NCBI GenBank assembly: GCA_038207585.1
Contig: JBBQZP010000001.1
Span: forward strand, 1-64,000
Origin: JBBQZP01 sp038207585
GTDB taxonomy: Bacteria; Pseudomonadota; Alphaproteobacteria; Rhodobacterales; Rhodobacteraceae
DNA: 64,000 nucleotides
Direction of reading: 5' to 3'
Shown here: positions 60,225 to 64,000 of the stretch, piece after piece
How positions within the stretch are numbered: position 1 is the stretch's first letter
Layout: every line of letters starts with the position of its first letter
The notes under the pieces: generated by a model
Database searches by the model: none
What the model saw: only the letters and a program-made list of their open reading frames with translations
Told to the model about the DNA's origin: nothing
Made by a program: the position numbers and the translations under genes

Positions 60225-61244
60225 TCAGACCCGGCGGATCAGGTCATTGATGAACTGCAGTTTCGCCGCCACGCTCTGCGACAGCACAAAGGGGTAAAGG
60301 TCGGGCTGGCCCATGCCACGGTTCATCGCGTTGACTGCCACGGTCAGTGGAACCCAGGCCGTGATTGCACCAGAGATGTCATTGATCGCATAGGGATCAT
60401 CAGGCAGAGCGGCGGCAGGACCTTCGGGAGTGGACCATGGGCTGATGCCGTAAGCACGCGCGGTTTCCAACCCGTCTACGATATGCATCCAGTGCGCCCA
60501 GGTTTCGGCAAAATCCTCCCACGGGTGGGCGGTGGCATAGGCGCTGATATGGGATTGTGCCCAGCCGGCGGGCGCACCCTGATTGTAGTGGCGCTGCAAC
60601 GCGTCGTCATAGTCGGCCCGTTCATCGCCAAAGAGCGCGCGGAAGGTGTCGAGTTTCGCAGTGTTTTCCAGAAGAAGAGCCCAATAGTAATGCCCGACCT
60701 CGTGGCGCATATGGCCGATGATGGTGCGGTAGGGTTCGGACAACTCCGATTTGCGCGCGATGCGGATGGCGTCATCGCCTTCGGCGAGGTTCAGGGTGAT
60801 CAGCCCGTCATTGTGGCCGGTCATCACGGTTTTTGTGCTGCCATCAGGATTTTGCGCATCGGCCAGAAAATCGAAAGCAAGGCCGCGCGCCGCATCTTCG
60901 GCCTTGGTCGGATGCGGCAGGCCCCAGCGCAGGATCGCATAGAAAAGCTGACGTTTCGCGCCCTCGATCTCGGCCCAGCGCGCGGGGTTTTCGGCCTGGC
61001 CTACGTTGGGGACGGTGTTGTTGTGCTGGCAGGCTGTGCAAAAACCGGTCGTTGTTCCGAGCGGGGTGAACCAGTTGCATCCGGCAGGGGTGGCGTTGGC
61101 GCAATATATGCCTCTGCCCGTGGGGGCGGCGGCCTCTATCAGTAGCGTTTCGGGGCGAAAACCCAATGCGGTACCGCATTGCACGCAGGATCGGTTTTCG
61201 AAATGTACTTCGTTTCCGCAGACCGGACAAATCAGCCGTTTCAT
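60225..61244 (-). CDS. Zinc-ribbon metallopeptidase (putative zinc-binding peptidase family)
   Basis: 339 residues from ATG 61244. Zinc ribbon one: C6-x2-C9 and C20-x2-C23; a second Cys set at C48, C56, C69 and C72. The peptidase core has H181-E-V-G-H185 in HMRHEVGHYYWALL, with a downstream Glu in WEDFAETWAHWMHIVDG as candidate third zinc ligand. Cytoplasmic, with no signal peptide. This family is often found beside the transglutaminase/ATP-grasp genes and is the first gene of the leftward cluster here; 137 bases separate it from the DUF2126 gene, with a weak hairpin near 60193-60213. Substrate unknown. Confidence 0.88.
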   Translation of the reverse strand: MKRLICPVCGNEVHFENRSCVQCGTALGFRPETLLIEAAAPTGRGIYCANATPAGCNWFTPLGTTTGFCTACQHNNTVPNVGQAENPARWAEIEGAKRQLFYAILRWGLPHPTKAEDAARGLAFDFLADAQNPDGSTKTVMTGHNDGLITLNLAEGDDAIRIARKSELSEPYRTIIGHMRHEVGHYYWALLLENTAKLDTFRALFGDERADYDDALQRHYNQGAPAGWAQSHISAYATAHPWEDFAETWAHWMHIVDGLETARAYGISPWSTPEGPAAALPDDPYAINDISGAITAWVPLTVAVNAMNRGMGQPDLYPFVLSQSVAAKLQFINDLIRRV

Positions 61245-61335
61245 GGCGCGCCTTTGATTGGTGTGTGGATAACGACTTAGGGTGTGGCGTCGTTCCACGC
61301 CATGCAAGGTTTGTCATGGCAGCCTTGCAGCAGCG

Positions 61336-62610
61336 TCAGACGATCCCGCCACCGCCGCTTGTCACAGCCGGGCGCACGGCGGCCACACGGGCGCGGTATC
61401 CCGCCGCGCGATAGGTCGCCACTGGGTCAATCGCGCCGCCCTTCTCCATCCGGGCCATGGCGAGGATCGGCTCTACATCGGTGCGAAACGCGGTCTTAAG
61501 CGTGCCGGTCGCGGCCAGCGCATCGTTGGCATCCTGTGCGCCATGCAAAGCAGTGCGATTCACCAGAACGGCCTGCGCATACGCGCGCTGCACCTCCATC
61601 GCCGATACCATCAGGCTTTCGATCGGGTCGGTCACATTGTGGCTTTGATCCAGCATGTGCGCGGGGTGGAAGCCGGGTTTATCCTCGGCCTCGACCAGCT
61701 CGTTGAACACCAGAAACAGGCGGTATGGGTCAACCGATCCGGTATCCAGATCGTCATCGCCGTATTTGGAATCGTTGAAGTGAAAGCCGCCAAGTTTGCC
61801 GCGCGAGATCAGCCGCGCCACGATCATCTCGATATTCGTGTTGGGCGCATGGTGGCCCAGATCGACAAGGCAGAATGCCTGCGGGCCCAGTTCTTGCGCG
61901 ATCATGTAGTTCGTGCCCCAATCCTGCACGACCGTGGAATAGAAGGCGGGTTCAAACATCTTGTGTTCGGTAAAAAGCCGCCAGTCGGCGGGCAGACCCG
62001 CATAGATGGCGCGCATCGCGTCCATATAGCGGTCGAACTGGCGGGTGAAATCCTGCTGGCCGGGGAAGTTGGTGCCATCGCCAACCCAAACCGTCAGCGC
62101 CTTGGACCCCAGCGCCGCGCCGATTTCGATACACTCCAGATTGTGATCGACGGCCTGTCTGCGGATCGCCGCATCGGTGTGCGACAAGGAGCCGAATTTG
62201 TAGCTGGCGCGCTGCTGCGGCTGATCCTGAAAGGTGTTGGAGTTCATCGCATCAAACCGCAGGCCCAGCGTTTTGGCCTTGGCCAGCAGGTCAGCGGGGG
62301 GGGCTTTGTCCCATGGGATGTGCAGGGAAACGGCAGCTGTGGCACGGGTCAGCGATTGGATGACACCGCAATCTTCCAGTTTGTCGAAGATGTGGCGCGG
62401 CTCTCCCGGCCCCGGAAAGCGGGCAAAGCGGGTGCCGCCGGTGCCCACGCCCCATGACGGGATCGCCACGCCGTAGCCTGCAATCTTGGCCTTGATCTGC
62501 GCAATATCGATGCCCCGCCGCGACAGATGTTCGCCCAGCCCATCGTAATCGGCACGCAGGGCGGGCAGGCGGACGGCGTTTTCAGCCTCGATCAGGACGG
62601 GGTCGATCAT
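61336..62610 (-). CDS. rhaI: L-rhamnose isomerase (RhaI type)
   Basis: 424 residues of the xylose-isomerase-like TIM barrel, matching the Pseudomonas stutzeri/rhizobial RhaI type and not E. coli RhaA. Landmarks: YGVAIPSWGVGTGGTRFARFPGPGEPR, SLHIPWDK, TVWVGDGTNFPGQ, LFTEHKMFEPAFYSTVV (metal Glu), CLVDLGHHAPNTNIEMIVARL (metal Asp) and GGFHFNDSKYGDDDLD (metal His/Asp). It interconverts L-rhamnose and L-rhamnulose. It starts three bases after rhaD, whose end contains its ribosome site. Confidence 0.94.
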   Translation of the reverse strand: MIDPVLIEAENAVRLPALRADYDGLGEHLSRRGIDIAQIKAKIAGYGVAIPSWGVGTGGTRFARFPGPGEPRHIFDKLEDCGVIQSLTRATAAVSLHIPWDKAPPADLLAKAKTLGLRFDAMNSNTFQDQPQQRASYKFGSLSHTDAAIRRQAVDHNLECIEIGAALGSKALTVWVGDGTNFPGQQDFTRQFDRYMDAMRAIYAGLPADWRLFTEHKMFEPAFYSTVVQDWGTNYMIAQELGPQAFCLVDLGHHAPNTNIEMIVARLISRGKLGGFHFNDSKYGDDDLDTGSVDPYRLFLVFNELVEAEDKPGFHPAHMLDQSHNVTDPIESLMVSAMEVQRAYAQAVLVNRTALHGAQDANDALAATGTLKTAFRTDVEPILAMARMEKGGAIDPVATYRAAGYRARVAAVRPAVTSGGGGIV

Positions 62611-62613
62611 GGC

Positions 62614-64000
62614 TTACCTCGTGAAGGATTGAACATTGCCGGCATCGACATTCAGGATGTTGCCGGTCGATTTTGCGGAAAGCTCACTGGCAAAGAAATA
62701 CACGCCCTCGGCCACATCTTCCGGCAGAACCGAGCGTTTCAAAAGCGAGCGTTGGCGATACATCTCTTCGAGCCCGTCCTTGTCGGTCTTGTAGGTGCTG
62801 GCGCGTTGGTCCAGCCATTCGCCGGACCAGATCTTTGATCCGCGCAGAACAGCGTCGGGATTCACGACATTCACCCGGATGCCCGCCTCGGCTCCTTCCA
62901 GTGCAAGGCAGCGGGCAAGGTGAATTTCGGCGGCTTTCGCGGTGCAATAGGCCGACGCGTTGGGGCTGGCCGCCAGCCCGTTCTTGGAGGCGACAAAGAC
63001 CACCGAACCGCCGATGTTCTGCGCACGAAAGACGCGGAACGCCTCGCGGCTAACAAGGAAATAGCCGGTGGACAGGATGTCCATGCTGCGGTTCCACAAC
63101 TCCAGTGTTGTATCCTCGATCGGCGCTGATGATGCGATTCCGGCATTCGACACCAGAATATCTAGGCCGCCGAATTCAGCGAGGGTCTGGGCGAAGGCGG
63201 CTTTCACCTGATCTTCGCGGGTCACATTCATTGCCACGCTGCGCACCATATCGCGGCCATGCTGCGCCGCCATTACATCGGCGGCGGCGGCTAGTGCGGC
63301 CTCGTCAATATCGGCCAGCATCACGCAGGCGCCTTCGCGCAGCATCCGTTCCGCCGTGGCCGCCCCGATGCCGCCCGCGCCGCCGGTGACAAGCGCCACC
63401 CGGCCTGCCAGCGATTTCGGCTTTGGCATGCGTTGCAGTTTCGCCTCTTCCAGAAGCCAGTATTCGATATCGAACGCCTCTTGCTCCGGCAGGCCGCAAT
63501 ACTCGGAAACCGTATCCGCCCCGCGCATCACGTTGATCGCGTTGACGTAGAATTCGCCCGAAATGCGGGCGGTCGCCTTGTCTTTGGCAAAGGTCAGCAT
63601 GCCGACACCCGGCACCAGATAGACCACGGCATTCGGGTCGCGCAGGGGCGGGGAATCGGGGTGTTTGCAGCGGTCGTAATAGGCGGCGTATCCTTTGCGA
63701 TAATCCTTAACCTGCCCTGACAGGGCGGCAAGGGTCGCTTCGACATCGGGCTTTGCGGGATCAAAATCCACCACCAGCGGGCAGATTTTCGTGCGCAAGA
63801 AGTGATCGGGGCACGATGTGCCCAGCGCCGCCAAGGGGGCAAGCTTGGCCGAATTCACAAACTCCAGCACGGCGGGTTGATCGTCGAAATGGCCGGTCAT
63901 GTGGTGGTCTTTTGACACCATCCCCCGAATTGCGGGCATCAAGCGCGCGGCCACAGCGCGGCGGTCGGCTGGCGGCAGGCTTTGCGCCACAGCACCACCG
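62614..64000 (-). CDS. rhaD: Bifunctional rhamnulose-1-phosphate aldolase / SDR dehydrogenase (partial, C-terminal 462 residues)
   Basis: The reading frame is open to the right edge, so the N-terminal aldolase domain lies mostly outside. Visible are the end of the class II aldolase-like part (CPDHFLRTKICPLVVDFDP; YYDRCKHP; YLVPGVGMLTFAKDK) and a complete SDR domain with ALVTGGAGGIGAATAERM, NAG in LVSNAGIASSAP, Ser/Tyr-x3-Lys in VVFVASKNGLAASPNASAYCTAKAAE. This fusion (about 700 residues in full) cleaves rhamnulose 1-phosphate to DHAP and L-lactaldehyde and oxidises the latter. Co-directional with rhaI; the rest of a rhamnose operon is expected to the right. Confidence 0.92.
   Translation of the reverse strand, partial: GGAVAQSLPPADRRAVAARLMPAIRGMVSKDHHMTGHFDDQPAVLEFVNSAKLAPLAALGTSCPDHFLRTKICPLVVDFDPAKPDVEATLAALSGQVKDYRKGYAAYYDRCKHPDSPPLRDPNAVVYLVPGVGMLTFAKDKATARISGEFYVNAINVMRGADTVSEYCGLPEQEAFDIEYWLLEEAKLQRMPKPKSLAGRVALVTGGAGGIGAATAERMLREGACVMLADIDEAALAAAADVMAAQHGRDMVRSVAMNVTREDQVKAAFAQTLAEFGGLDILVSNAGIASSAPIEDTTLELWNRSMDILSTGYFLVSREAFRVFRAQNIGGSVVFVASKNGLAASPNASAYCTAKAAEIHLARCLALEGAEAGIRVNVVNPDAVLRGSKIWSGEWLDQRASTYKTDKDGLEEMYRQRSLLKRSVLPEDVAEGVYFFASELSAKSTGNILNVDAGNVQSFTR

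Overview
The window reads as a chromosome segment of a Rhodobacterales alphaproteobacterium (Rhodobacteraceae; genus not resolved). This rests on high G+C, heavy use of overlapping stop/start codons, a BacNav-type sodium channel, a half-size XylG ATPase, the hsp33-NUDIX-cca-ABC-ABC-methyltransferase gene order, and protein sequences typical of that order. I saw no rRNA, tRNA, CRISPR array or prophage.

Layout. 1-1130: a decayed patch, with a broken IS5-family transposase followed by the remains of a VWA-domain protein gene. 1151-5303: regulators and thiol/redox enzymes (degenerate receiver, Crp/Fnr regulator, YghU-type GST, peroxiredoxin + GST, TetR). 5322-9280: a pqiAABC lipid-transport operon. 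9289-11057: an Hpt protein next to a receiver-PP2C phosphatase. 11061-20105: housekeeping run of NUDIX, Hsp33, CoA-type NUDIX, CCA-adding enzyme, heterodimeric ABC exporter, RNA m5U methyltransferase and a voltage-gated sodium channel. 20192-22046: envelope proteins (two L,D-transpeptidases around a CAP-domain lipoprotein). 22115-26442: ferrochelatase, methyltransferase, ComF, glutaredoxin, nitrilase, MarR. 26459-34500: exopolysaccharide locus (Wza-like exporter, epimerase, sugar transferase, FlaA1/WbpM-like dehydratase, YjbH, YjbF, YjbE-like peptide). 34525-41863: YihY/BrkB protein, a small unknown protein and the TamA-TamB pair, with tamB carrying an exact-period 297-bp tandem repeat. 41979-44840: MauG-like dihaem peroxidase converging on an FG-GAP/ASPIC protein.

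44837-53458 is a complete xylose system: a ROK repressor divergent from xylF-xylH-xylG-xylB-xylA and an aldo/keto reductase, with hairpins after xylF and xylA that probably set relative expression. 53504-61244 holds four leftward genes: a zinc-ribbon metallopeptidase, a transglutaminase-DUF2126 protein, a circularly permuted ATP-grasp fused to an alpha-E domain, and a second transglutaminase. Together they look like a pathway that makes and cuts amide bonds on an unknown substrate; this is the best candidate here for an uncharacterised biochemical system. 61336-64000 holds rhamnose catabolism genes (rhaI and a partial rhaD) that run off the right edge.

Functional calls come from reading translated sequence and remembered family motifs; no search was run.
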